A stretch of DNA of 8,578 nucleotides, from positions 1 through 8,578 of the forward strand of contig JAJZBP010000081.1 in the NCBI GenBank assembly GCA_021798855.1, read 5' to 3'. The stretch comes from Bacillota bacterium. GTDB taxonomy: Bacteria > Bacillota > Sulfobacillia > JAJZIM01 > JAJZBP01. Below are positions 1 through 6,129 of the stretch, one piece after another (the stretch's first letter is position 1; each line of letters starts with the position of its first letter). Made by a program: the position numbers and the translations under genes. The notes beneath the pieces are model-generated. The model was not told the origin of the DNA. It saw only the letters and a program-made list of their open reading frames with translations, and made no database searches.

Positions 1-2
1 GT

Positions 3-485
3 TACGCCAGAATGCTTTCCGCTTTCGCCTACAGACAATTTCATGCGCTTCTTCACTCCCGTGCCGCCAGAAACGGCGTGGAGATAATTGAGGTCAATCC
101 TGCTTATACCAGCGTAATCGGTCAGGTCAAGTTTGCCTCCGGCTACGGGCTGTCCAGCCACGCGGCGGCAGCCGTGTCGATAGCCCGCCGGGGCTTAAAT
201 TTTGGGGAACGTCTCCGGTCCAGGTCCGCCTTCCCGCTACCTGCAAGGAATCGCGGGAAGCACGTCTGGAGTGACTGGAGTCGTGTATCCCGAAGGCTAC
301 GGGCAGAGAAAGTCCGTGGTCGGCGTCCCTCCGAGGGAAGTCGAGGCAGGGGAATACCCCTATCCTCGGCGGCACCTACTCAGCCCTCCGCTGGGCAAGG
401 CCCGCCGTGGGATGGTTTAGCTTCGGCTCCGGGGCGAGATTCCCCGGTGCAAATGGTCGGGAAAACTGTTCGCCCGGCGTCTTGA
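3..485 (+). CDS. tnpB: TnpB-like IS200/IS605 family protein, C-terminal part (5' end outside window)
   Basis: The reading frame is open from the left edge (first codon at base 3) to the TGA at 483-485, so only the C-terminal ~160 residues are present. TnpB proteins are RNA-guided nucleases encoded by IS200/IS605-type elements. Recognition rests on the NPAYTSVIG stretch followed by YGLSSHAAAAVSIARRGL, the RuvC-III end of one TnpB branch, and then RNRGKHVWSDW. In this branch the CxxC zinc finger and the usual Asp of the D-x-N-A-A motif are not seen; a His stands at the equivalent place. The last ~70 residues are Pro/Ser/Arg-rich and overlap a run of DNA hairpins, so they may be a by-product of overlapping RNA structure. 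The next features are broken genes, so this may itself be a relic. Whether the upstream part is intact cannot be seen. Confidence 0.8.
   Translation, partial: YARMLSAFAYRQFHALLHSRAARNGVEIIEVNPAYTSVIGQVKFASGYGLSSHAAAAVSIARRGLNFGERLRSRSAFPLPARNRGKHVWSDWSRVSRRLRAEKVRGRRPSEGSRGRGIPLSSAAPTQPSAGQGPPWDGLASAPGRDSPVQMVGKTVRPAS
320..480 (+). ncRNA. Possible omega RNA / right end of the tnpB element
   Basis: In IS200/IS605 elements the guide (omega) RNA overlaps the 3' end of tnpB and runs to the element's right end. Here several short perfect stems follow one another: TCCCT/AGGGA (326-330/334-338), CGAGG+AGGGG pairing with CCCCT+CCTCG (342-346, 348-352 with 357-361, 364-368), GGGC/GCCC (393-396/400-403) and CCGGGG/CCCCGG (429-434/442-447). 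A further 8-bp stem lies upstream at 230-237/253-260. The spacing is typical of a structured RNA, but GC-rich DNA also yields hairpins by chance. I place the element end near 480-500 only because cupin-like coding similarity begins soon after; no terminal sequence was recognised. Confidence 0.35.
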
Positions 486-503
486 CAATTACGAGCGGGA
501 AAC

Positions 504-812
504 TGCAAGTATTGTCGAGTTTTCAGGAACGGTGAGTACACGAGGCTCATCAGGTTTATGCCCAAAGCGGACACGACTCCATTCGGAGGGAAAGTGCATC
601 TTTAACCGGAAGAGGTGTTTGTCATAAGTGGTCGTTTACACGATGCCGCTTTCGATCGATGGCTCGAAGCCGGGGACTACGCGAGCCGTCCCGCCGGGGA
701 AGCACACGGGCCTTTTCGAACAGACGTTGGCTGTATGGTCTTAGAGATGTCTTTTCCTAACCGGACCCAGACAAAGCAGATCCGTACGGGTGGTTTGTTG
801 ACTAGAATTTAG
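504..812 (+). pseudogene. Cupin-domain protein remnant with in-frame stop
   Basis: Reading the frame through 504-812 gives a recognisable cupin barrel: GEYTRLIRFMPKADTTPFG, then an in-frame TAA at 603-605, then PEEVFVISGRLHD, RWLEAGDYASRPAGEAHGPF and GCMVLEMSFP. This resembles the ChrR-like cupin type with an EEVFxISGxLxD core and a PPGxxHGP metal-site strand. At the stop, homologues carry an aromatic residue before the EEV motif, so TAA most simply replaces a TAC or TAT Tyr codon. The N-terminal half is missing and the frame abuts the tnpB tail, as if the element had inserted into the gene. A GTG at 615 could restart translation, but the product would lack half the barrel and no Shine-Dalgarno supports it. 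The tail after SFPNR up to the TAG at 810-812 is probably not original. Confidence 0.65.
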
Positions 813-836
813 CTTTTGTTCAGTGGTTGCGTTAGC

Positions 837-1036
837 TGTGCCGACGAAGGCGTGGGGCGAGTACCACTGGGACGGGGGTTGGCGAAGATCAGCCGGGAGG
901 GGCTCCGGATGTCGGCGGAGAGGCCGGTGCCGAAGGTGAACGTGCGGCGCGGGCGCAGGCCGTGGCGGCGTGCGTTGAAGACCGAGTGGGTGTAGAGGAC
1001 CAAGGCCAGGGTGACGGAGAGAATGCCGAGGAGTAA
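837..1036 (-). pseudogene. Decayed paralogue of the HsmA-like membrane protein (truncated)
   Basis: On the minus strand this segment encodes LLLGILSVTLALVLYTHSVF, then NARRHG, FGTGLSADI and LIFANP. It closely matches the first ~60 residues of the intact protein at 2649-3032. Three defects are visible. The codon at the start position (1036-1034) is TTA instead of the TTG used by the intact copy, although the AAAGGAGG (1051-1044) and 7-nt spacing are kept. One base is missing near 868-872, shifting the frame just before the QW-SPHA motif. Homology stops near 837, removing the last two membrane segments. The conserved D-x-x-G-T element reads DIRSP here. By eye the DNA is about three quarters identical to the intact copy, so this is an old duplicate or a separate acquisition rather than a fresh copy. 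It is unlikely to be functional. Confidence 0.75.
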
Positions 1037-1051
1037 GGGAGGGCCTCCTTT
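837..1051. repeat. Diverged direct repeat, copy A (copy B at 2834-3047)
   Basis: About 215 bp here align in the same orientation with 2834-3047, from TGCCGA through GGGTTGGCGAAGATCA, AAGGCCAGGGTGACGGAGA and ending at CCTCCTTT. The repeat corresponds to the 5' two thirds of the HsmA-like gene including its ribosome binding site. The two copies bracket the methyltransferase and EAL genes. Confidence 0.75.
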
Positions 1052-1052
1052 A
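1034..1052. promoter_or_regulatory. Back-to-back Shine-Dalgarno sites forming an inverted repeat
   Basis: The segment TAAGGGAGGGCCTCCTTTA is an inverted repeat centred on base 1043, with one G-T pair. Its left arm (AAGGGAGGG, 1035-1043) is the plus-strand ribosome binding site for the methyltransferase ATG at 1053. Its right arm (CCTCCTTT, 1044-1051) is the minus-strand AAAGGAGG of the decayed HsmA-like copy. The intact copy B has AAGCGGGAACCTCCTTTGG here, without the plus-strand site. A plus-strand transcript starting upstream could fold this site into a hairpin. Confidence 0.6.
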
Positions 1053-1844
1053 ATGGTGGCGGGTGCGCGGGAACAGTTCGGGCGGCAGGCCGCCCACTAT
1101 GGGCGGGACGCGATCTTCGCCCAAGGGAGCACTCTGGAACTGGCTTTGGCCCACCTGGGCGACGGACCTTGGGAAACGGCCCTGGACGTGGCCACCGGAG
1201 CGGGACACATGGCCTTGAGATTGGCGGCCCGGGCACGGCGGGTCATCGGCCTGGACCCGGTTCCGGCCATGCTGGACGAAGCCAGGCGCGGCGCGGCGGC
1301 AGGGGAGGGCGGCAACGTCGAGTGGGTCGAGGGCTGGGCGGAGGAGTTGCCCTTTGCGAACGGGAGTTTTGACCTGGTGACCTGCCGCATCGCCGCGCAC
1401 CACTTCAGCGACGCGCGGCGGGCGGTGCGCGAGATGGCGCGCGTCCTGCGGCGCGGGGGGCGGGCGCTGGTGATCGACACCTGCGCTCCGGCGGAAAACG
1501 ATTTGGACACTTTTCTCAACCGTCTGGAGGCCGTGCGCGATCCTTCCCACCGGCGGGATTACAAGGTGGCCGAGTGGTTTTCCTTTTTCGCCGCCGCGAA
1601 CCTGCGGCTTTCCCACTGGGAGTTCGGTCTTTTGGAACGGCGAATGGATTTCGCCGGTTGGGTCAAGCGGGCGGGGACGCCGCCCGAGCGGGTGGACGAG
1701 TTGCGGCGGATGCTGGCGGGGGCGCCGGCGCCGGTGGTTGCCGCCCTCGGCCTGGAGACGTCGCGCCGGGACGGGGAGAGCACGTTCGCCATTCCGATGG
1801 GCCTCTTCGTGGCGACGAAAGGCACGCCGTTCGAAGAGCCGTAG
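1053..1844 (+). CDS. Class I SAM-dependent methyltransferase (UbiE/MenG-like fold)
   Basis: A 263-residue cytoplasmic protein with a complete Rossmann-type methyltransferase core. Motif I is LDVATGAGH at residues 44-52, the acidic residue of beta2 is in VIGLD (D68), motif II/III is AEELPF at 96-101 followed by SFDLVTCRIAAHHF to 118, and a VLRRGGRALVIDTCAP strand ends near 146. The C-terminal FLNR-x(6)-RDPSHRRDY element (154-170) is seen in a group of UbiE-related enzymes, but the substrate cannot be told; calling it UbiE or MenG would be too specific. I chose the ATG at 1053 because AAGGGAGGG precedes it by 9 nt; an upstream GTG at 1011 would add 14 residues that are antisense to the HsmA-like relic. 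A strong terminator follows 20 nt after the stop, so the gene is probably monocistronic. No confident promoter was found; it would lie in or beyond the relic region. Confidence 0.9.
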   Translation: MVAGAREQFGRQAAHYGRDAIFAQGSTLELALAHLGDGPWETALDVATGAGHMALRLAARARRVIGLDPVPAMLDEARRGAAAGEGGNVEWVEGWAEELPFANGSFDLVTCRIAAHHFSDARRAVREMARVLRRGGRALVIDTCAPAENDLDTFLNRLEAVRDPSHRRDYKVAEWFSFFAAANLRLSHWEFGLLERRMDFAGWVKRAGTPPERVDELRRMLAGAPAPVVAALGLETSRRDGESTFAIPMGLFVATKGTPFEEP

Positions 1845-1864
1845 GTTGGATCGCGGGGAAGCAA

Positions 1865-1898
1865 CCTGACGCCGGAACGGGCGGCAGGATTTTTTTTT
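1865..1898 (+). terminator. Intrinsic terminator after the methyltransferase gene
   Basis: CCTGACGCC (1865-1873) pairs with GGCGGCAGG (1880-1888) with one A-G mismatch around a GGAACG loop. A run of nine T follows (1890-1898). It ends the methyltransferase transcript and separates it from the EAL gene. Confidence 0.9.
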
Positions 1899-1954
1899 GC
1901 TGCGGCGAAAACCACATAGTCAAAAAATTTTCCCATATCATTTTGGGAGATAAT

Positions 1955-2674
1955 ATGTTTAAACACATTCTACAACCGATCATCCAAATCGACTCGGCAT
2001 CGACCATGGGGCACGAGGCATTCCTACGCCCCCACGACGGCACGCCGCCGGCCCGCTTTTGGGAAAAAGCCGAGGCGGACGGGCTGACCGCGCGGATGGA
2101 GGTCAAGTCCTGGACCAGTGTGCTGCACTTGGCCAAGGCGCGGGCGCTCAGAGGGCACCTGTTCGTCAACGTCACTCCCAAGGCGATCCTGGACCGCGAG
2201 TTTCGGGAGTTCATGCGGATGCGGTTGGGGAAAGTCGACCCCGGTGGGATCAACCTGGTTCCGGAGTTGGTCGGCGGGGACGACGCGGACGGTGACCTGG
2301 TGCGGGCCGTTTCCATCCTCCGCCGGAGCGGCTTCCAGCGGATATCCTTCGACGATCTGCAGTTGGACAACCGTTCGCTGCTGGGCAAGATCGGCCCGAG
2401 CGACTTCGTTAAAATAAGCATTTCCCGTCTGGAAGCGAAACGGGAGGAATATGGGGAGTTGTTCGGCTACCTCCGCGACCGGAGGGCACGGGTGATTGGC
2501 AAGAACGTCGAGCGGGCGGAACAGGTGAACCTCTTGGCGGAGGCGGGGATCAACATGGGCCAGGGATTTCTTTGGGTAGGCGGAGGGAAGACGGCTGGGG
2601 AGGGAGGGCAAGCGGCGAACGCGACGGCCGCCGGTGGGGGAGATGAGCCTAAGGATGTCCCCGCATGGCGGTAG
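1955..2674 (+). CDS. Stand-alone EAL-domain protein, probably catalytically inactive
   Basis: A 239-residue soluble protein made up almost entirely of an EAL domain, the fold of cyclic-di-GMP phosphodiesterases. It has no GGDEF, PAS or membrane segment. Conserved sites are LQPI (7-10), EAFLR for EALLR (E21), VNVT (N72), PEL for EITE (E104), FDDLQLDN for DDFGTGYS (D133, D134), VKIS for LKID (K153), GKNVE for AEGVE and GQGF (Q203). The first Glu of AEGVE, a key residue for hydrolysis, is Lys183; spacing to K153 and Q203 confirms the alignment. The DDFG loop is also lost. I infer c-di-GMP binding, or a protein-protein role, rather than hydrolysis. The ATG at 1955 follows GGGAGA by 4-5 nt; the upstream stretch is AT-rich, but no clear -35/-10 pair is seen. 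The last ~35 residues are Gly/Ala-rich and the 3' end overlaps the convergent HsmA-like gene by 26 nt. Confidence 0.88.
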   Translation: MFKHILQPIIQIDSASTMGHEAFLRPHDGTPPARFWEKAEADGLTARMEVKSWTSVLHLAKARALRGHLFVNVTPKAILDREFREFMRMRLGKVDPGGINLVPELVGGDDADGDLVRAVSILRRSGFQRISFDDLQLDNRSLLGKIGPSDFVKISISRLEAKREEYGELFGYLRDRRARVIGKNVERAEQVNLLAEAGINMGQGFLWVGGGKTAGEGGQAANATAAGGGDEPKDVPAWR

Positions 2675-3032
2675 CCATCCCCAACGCGGCGCCGGAAAGC
2701 CAGGCGATCACCCACAGGGTGTAAATGATCAGGCTGACGCGATGAAAAATGCGGTTGGCGGAGCCGGCCCGCCCGGACACGGCGGCGCGCAGGGCCAGGT
2801 AGAAGTGGTACCCCATCCCCAGGACGCCGGCGATGCCGATCCAGGCGTGGGGGGAAGCCCATTGGGGGTGGGGGTTGGCGAAGATCATCCGGGAGGTGCC
2901 CCAGATGTCCGCGGCCAGTCCGGTGCCGAAGGTGGCCAGGTGCCGGAGTTGGAGGCCGTGACGGCGGGCGTTGAAAACCGAATAGGTGTAGAGGAAAAGG
3001 GCCAGGGTGACGGAGATGACGCCGAGAAGCAA
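2649..3032 (-). CDS. HsmA-like (TIGR03987-type) small integral membrane protein
   Basis: A 127-residue protein with four predicted hydrophobic segments (about residues 1-20, 33-52, 62-82 and 100-120). It fits the HsmA/TIGR03987 pattern: VTLALFLYTYSVFNARRHG, a FGTGLAADIWGTSRM segment with the D-x-x-G-T element, a mid helix ending MGYHFYLALRA, and FHRVSLIIYTLWVIAWLSG. The family has no firmly established biochemical role; it acts in the cytoplasmic membrane. The start is TTG at 3032: a perfect AAAGGAGG (3047-3040) lies 7 nt upstream and this arrangement is shared with the decayed copy at 837-1036. A longer form from an ATG at 3125 (weak GAGG before it) would add 31 residues and another hydrophobic stretch, which the paralogue does not support. 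It lies 108 nt downstream of the lipoprotein gene on the same strand, so co-transcription is possible. Its 3' end overlaps the EAL gene. Confidence 0.78.
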   Translation of the reverse strand: MLLGVISVTLALFLYTYSVFNARRHGLQLRHLATFGTGLAADIWGTSRMIFANPHPQWASPHAWIGIAGVLGMGYHFYLALRAAVSGRAGSANRIFHRVSLIIYTLWVIAWLSGAALGMATAMRGHP

Positions 3033-3047
3033 GCGGGAACCTCCTTT
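2834..3047. repeat. Diverged direct repeat, copy B (copy A at 837-1051)
   Basis: This is the intact counterpart of the duplicated segment, covering the ribosome binding site and the first ~65 codons of the HsmA-like gene. Differences from copy A include the start codon (TTG here, TTA there) and one extra base near 2864-2872 that keeps the frame open. Confidence 0.75.
3040..3047 (-). promoter_or_regulatory. Strong ribosome binding site fixing a TTG start
   Basis: The minus strand reads AAAGGAGG, a full match to the anti-Shine-Dalgarno core, 7 nt before the TTG at 3032. It decides the start of the HsmA-like protein. Confidence 0.75.
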
Positions 3048-3127
3048 GGTGTGCGGGTGACCGAGGAGCGCCGCGGTCATCGACGACAACAAAACAACCA
3101 TTCCGCTGTGGGTGGTACGCCCCATCT

Positions 3128-3140
3128 GACCTCACGGCCC
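3128..3140. repeat. 13-bp direct repeat, copy 1
   Basis: GACCTCACGGCCC occurs here, immediately beside the stop codon of the beta-propeller lipoprotein gene, and again at 4561-4573 across that gene's start codon. In the gene's orientation both copies read GGGCCGTGAGGTC. One chance match of this length is expected among all pairs in a GC-rich window this size, so only the position at both gene ends is notable. Confidence 0.5.
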
Positions 3141-4568
3141 TCAAGGGGTGCCACCGTTCGGTGATGGCATCCACTGGGCCAGGGCGACCACTTCCCCGCG
3201 AAGGCTAAAGCCAGGCGGAGCCGCTTGGGCGATGAAAGGAGGTTGGACGGCGGAAGAAGTGAGGGTCATGGACAAGGTGGCTGTACCCGTGGGAACGGTG
3301 ACGGACGTGCCGACGTCCACGGTGTTACAGGAATCGGGACCACAGGAGTAATAAGCGAAAAGGACGGGAAGGCCGGCCACCGGACGGCTGCGGGCGTCCT
3401 TCACCGTGGCCGTAAGCCGGACGGCGCCACCCTTGGCCATGGCGGTCCGGTAGCCGGTCACGGCCAGCCGCAGGTGGATCAGCGGCAGGACCGGGAGGGG
3501 CTTCAGGGCGGAGAAACGCTGCCCAGGCAGCGGCGGGGACCAGGAGACGGCGGACACGGTCTGGCCGGACAGGAGGGGATAAACGGCGCCGGTGGGCAGG
3601 TCCCAAAGGTAGAGGCGCCCGTTGCCGTAACCGTTGCCGGCGGAGCCGGCTCGGGCCGCGACCACCACCAGGCGCCGCCCGGCGGGGCTCAGGGTCAGGG
3701 TGAAGGGGTCGCCGGGCAGGGACGGCGGCAGGGGCAAAAGGCGCCACTTTCCGGTGCCCAGGTTCAGGAGACCCACCCGGTTCCGCCGGTGGTTGTGGGC
3801 GATCAGGAAGGCGGCTTCCCGCCCGTCGGCGGTGAAGGAAAGGCCGTAGGCCTTATCGGTGATGGCCCGGGGGAGGAAGGGGAAGGATTCCTGGGTGCCG
3901 GTCCGGGGGTCGAGCCAGACCCAGGGGCCGGTCACGAAGTTATTCCATGGGAAGACCACCAGGCGCCCGCCGGGGGCGGCGCCGGCGACGGAAAGGTCGT
4001 TGCCGTAGGTCCGGCGGGGGCCGCCCGTCAGGGGGATCACGGTCAGGGGTCCGCCCATGCCGGGGTTGCAGCCGGCGGTGTAATAGGCCAAATAGCCGCC
4101 GTCGGTCGGCGTTGGAGAGTCGAACAGGCCGTTGGCCGGGCCGAAGTAGCGGACGAAGACCGGCCGGACGGTGCCAGCGAAGGGATCGGCCCGGAAGAGC
4201 CAGCCGTTATGGTGGTTCGTGCCGGCGGAAAAGATCAGGGAAGGGCGGGAGGATCCGGGCCAGGAGATCCAACTGGGGGAGACCATGTAAGCCTGTTGTT
4301 GTCGGGGAGCCGTCACCAGGAGGCGGCTGCGCCCGTCGGTGGGGTCCAGCAGGCCGATTCCCCGTTCGCCGGCGTAGGCGAGGATGCCGCCGGAAAGATC
4401 TGCGGCCGCCGGCGAGGATGCCGCGGTTTTGGTCGGCGCGGGACGGGCCGGATGGGTGGCGGGAGGTTCGAGAAGGCCGCAACCGGACAGGAGGATGGCC
4501 AGGGCGACCAGCCAAATACAAGGGGAAGCTGCCCCGTTCAGGTTGCTCGGGGTCTTTGCGGACCTCAC
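3141..4568 (-). CDS. Beta-propeller lipoprotein with C-terminal Ig-like domain
   Basis: A 475-residue exported lipoprotein. The N-terminus has a lysine/arginine start, a hydrophobic core and a textbook lipobox LSGC (Cys30), so it should be anchored to the outer face of the membrane. A Pro/Ala/Thr-rich linker (about 32-58) follows. Residues ~60-350 show the repeating pattern of a TolB/WD-type beta-propeller: ILAYAGERGIGLLDP, GYLAYYTAGC, SFTADGREAAFLI, TLSPAGRRLVVVAA, LYLWDLPTG and AVSWSPP. Residues ~364-465 look like a bacterial Ig-like domain (LRLAVTGYRTAMAKGGAVRL...VAGLPVLFAYY) with two Cys (C409, C414). No enzymatic motif is visible; a scaffold or ligand-binding role is inferred. The GTG start at 4568 overlaps the TGA of the preceding gene as GTGA, which indicates translational coupling. 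A longer frame reaches 4679, but it overlaps that gene and would bury the signal peptide. Confidence 0.82.
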   Translation of the reverse strand: MRSAKTPSNLNGAASPCIWLVALAILLSGCGLLEPPATHPARPAPTKTAASSPAAADLSGGILAYAGERGIGLLDPTDGRSRLLVTAPRQQQAYMVSPSWISWPGSSRPSLIFSAGTNHHNGWLFRADPFAGTVRPVFVRYFGPANGLFDSPTPTDGGYLAYYTAGCNPGMGGPLTVIPLTGGPRRTYGNDLSVAGAAPGGRLVVFPWNNFVTGPWVWLDPRTGTQESFPFLPRAITDKAYGLSFTADGREAAFLIAHNHRRNRVGLLNLGTGKWRLLPLPPSLPGDPFTLTLSPAGRRLVVVAARAGSAGNGYGNGRLYLWDLPTGAVYPLLSGQTVSAVSWSPPLPGQRFSALKPLPVLPLIHLRLAVTGYRTAMAKGGAVRLTATVKDARSRPVAGLPVLFAYYSCGPDSCNTVDVGTSVTVPTGTATLSMTLTSSAVQPPFIAQAAPPGFSLRGEVVALAQWMPSPNGGTP

Positions 4569-4573
4569 GGCCC
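4561..4573. repeat. 13-bp direct repeat, copy 2
   Basis: Second copy of GACCTCACGGCCC (see 3128-3140). It contains the overlapping stop (TGA) and start (GTG) codons of the two lipoprotein genes. Confidence 0.5.
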
Positions 4574-6118
4574 GATCACTTCCGGCGGGGGCGGCGGACT
4601 CCCCGAGATCTTGACCACCGCCGAACCGTTCCAGCCGTAAACGTAGGTGTCCGTGCCGGCCGAACCATTCCCGGCGCAACTGGGGTCAACCTTGGGGTTG
4701 CTGACGGCATAGCCCACGGCGAACCTTCCCGGTCCGTCGGACTGCAGGGCGACCACGTTTTCCTGGCTGCTGCCGACCGGTTTCTCGCCGTCGAAGAAGT
4801 AGGCGATGCCGCGAAAACAGGCGTCTCCGGTGCTCTGGGTGAGCAAGACGCCGTACAGATGCCCGCCGGAACCGTCGCTGGTCTGGGCCACTGAACCGAA
4901 GGGGCAGCCGTTGGGGACGAAGAAGGCCCGGCATTGACCGTATTGGGCCGAGATGACGGCCTCATCGTGGGCGACGGCGGCGGCGCCGGAGGGAGGCGCC
5001 GCTCCGGACGACGTCGGAGGCGTTCCGGTTGCCTGCGCTCCTGCGGTCTTCGGGTAGGGGCGCAGGGCGACCATGAGGCTCAGGGTGGTGAGAGGTGCGT
5101 AACCGCTGGTGGAAGTTTGGAAAACCGTTTTGCCCACGGCTCGGTAGACGACGGTGGCGCCGCTGGAGGCGTCGCCCCCGGAGCCCGCGGTGAGGAGGTC
5201 GCCGGGTCCAAGCGGCAGGGTGTGAGTGGCCACGTAGGCGACGATGCTCTGGGCGGTCTCTTTGGCGTTGCTCCGGCGGCCGCCGGGAGTGAAGGCGCTA
5301 TAGTCCACGGCGAAGGTCCAGCCGTCTTCCCGCCAGTAAAGGAGTCCCTTGATCCCCCCAGGGTTGCGTCCCGTCACACCGTGGCCCAGGTTCAGGGCGG
5401 GGCCGGGCGCCGTCAGCCGACTGGTCGAGAGGCCATCCAACGTCGAGCGGGCGTCCGCCGCCGAAGGGTAGATGTTCCCTCCAAAGCTGAAACCGGAAAC
5501 CAGGTTGACCACGGCCCCTGGACAATTTCCGGACCCGAAAACGATGGTTCTGGGAAAAAAGACGGGACATTGGCCGATGTGCACCCTGTACGAAGGGATC
5601 TTTCCGGCGGTTGCGACATGGACCCAGGCGGAGTAACCGGACAGTTCCGGCCGCGGTCCCATCGGCGCCCAGAGAGGAACCGTGGTCTTTCCCTCCAGAT
5701 AATCCATGGTTGCCCGCACCGGCGGGGAGAACGAGTAGGGCTCTTGGGCCACCCGGAGGACGTAGGAGCGGGAAGCCGTCCTGCCGGCCCGGTCGGTCAC
5801 GACCACGGTGAGGGAAAAGATCCCGGCTTGGGCCGGTGTGCCCGCGATGGTCCCGGCGGTTGCGTTCAGGGCGAGGCCGGGCGGCAGGCTGCTGGACTTG
5901 GCCACTTTCCAGCGGTAAGGCTTGGCCCCACCCTTGGCATCCAACCGCTGGAAGTATGGTTGGCCGGATGTCCCCCCCGCAAAGGACGGTGTGGCCAGGG
6001 TCAGAGACGAGGGAGCGGAGGGGAGCCCCGGAACGGGAAGGCTACAGCCGGCGGCTGCCAAGATCAATAAGACGAAAAGTGCAGAAAGAAATAACGCGGG
6101 GCCTTTTGGTTGAGACAA
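4565..6118 (-). CDS. Lipoprotein with He_PIG-type Ig domain and unassigned extracellular domains
   Basis: A 517-residue exported lipoprotein. The start is TTG at 6118, with AGGGGG 7 nt upstream, giving MSQPKGPALFLSALFVLLIL and a lipobox AAGC with Cys25. Residues ~38-123 form a putative Ig (He_PIG-like) domain, shown by LPPGLALNATAGTIAGTPAQAG followed by FSLTVVVTDRAG. Residues ~128-355 form an unrecognised domain with VPLWAPMGP, SYRVHIGQCP and YWREDGWTFAVDY. A Pro/Ala/Ser linker (358-385) leads to a C-terminal Cys-containing domain (C396, C405, C434, C481) with GIAYFFDGE and YVYGWNGSAVVKI, faintly like the LppP/LprE lipoproteins; I hold that loosely. The protein ends in a proline run. The frame stays open upstream of 6118 only because of GC content; that part overlaps the upstream lipoprotein gene. 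The gap to that gene is 11 nt, so they are surely co-transcribed. Confidence 0.82.
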   Translation of the reverse strand: MSQPKGPALFLSALFVLLILAAAGCSLPVPGLPSAPSSLTLATPSFAGGTSGQPYFQRLDAKGGAKPYRWKVAKSSSLPPGLALNATAGTIAGTPAQAGIFSLTVVVTDRAGRTASRSYVLRVAQEPYSFSPPVRATMDYLEGKTTVPLWAPMGPRPELSGYSAWVHVATAGKIPSYRVHIGQCPVFFPRTIVFGSGNCPGAVVNLVSGFSFGGNIYPSAADARSTLDGLSTSRLTAPGPALNLGHGVTGRNPGGIKGLLYWREDGWTFAVDYSAFTPGGRRSNAKETAQSIVAYVATHTLPLGPGDLLTAGSGGDASSGATVVYRAVGKTVFQTSTSGYAPLTTLSLMVALRPYPKTAGAQATGTPPTSSGAAPPSGAAAVAHDEAVISAQYGQCRAFFVPNGCPFGSVAQTSDGSGGHLYGVLLTQSTGDACFRGIAYFFDGEKPVGSSQENVVALQSDGPGRFAVGYAVSNPKVDPSCAGNGSAGTDTYVYGWNGSAVVKISGSPPPPPEVIGP

Positions 6119-6129
6119 CTGTTTTCCCC

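Noticed and set aside
1011..1052. Upstream GTG start for the methyltransferase, adding 14 residues
   Set aside because: It has no ribosome binding site and lies wholly in the antisense strand of the HsmA-like relic; the ATG at 1053 has AAGGGAGGG at good spacing.
1897..1941. Sigma-70-type promoter before the EAL gene (TATCAT at 1936-1941)
   Set aside because: No -35 hexamer lies 16-18 bp upstream; AT richness alone does not support a call.
3058..3079. TGACCG/CGGTCA hairpin upstream of the HsmA-like gene as terminator or operator
   Set aside because: The stem is only 6 bp with a 10-nt loop and no T-run, which is expected by chance in GC-rich DNA.
3225..4640. Long plus-strand open frame (471 codons) antisense to the beta-propeller lipoprotein
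   Set aside because: Its Gly/Gln/Asp-rich product has no domain pattern and no ribosome binding site; it is the GC-driven shadow of the minus-strand gene, which has a signal peptide and repeats.
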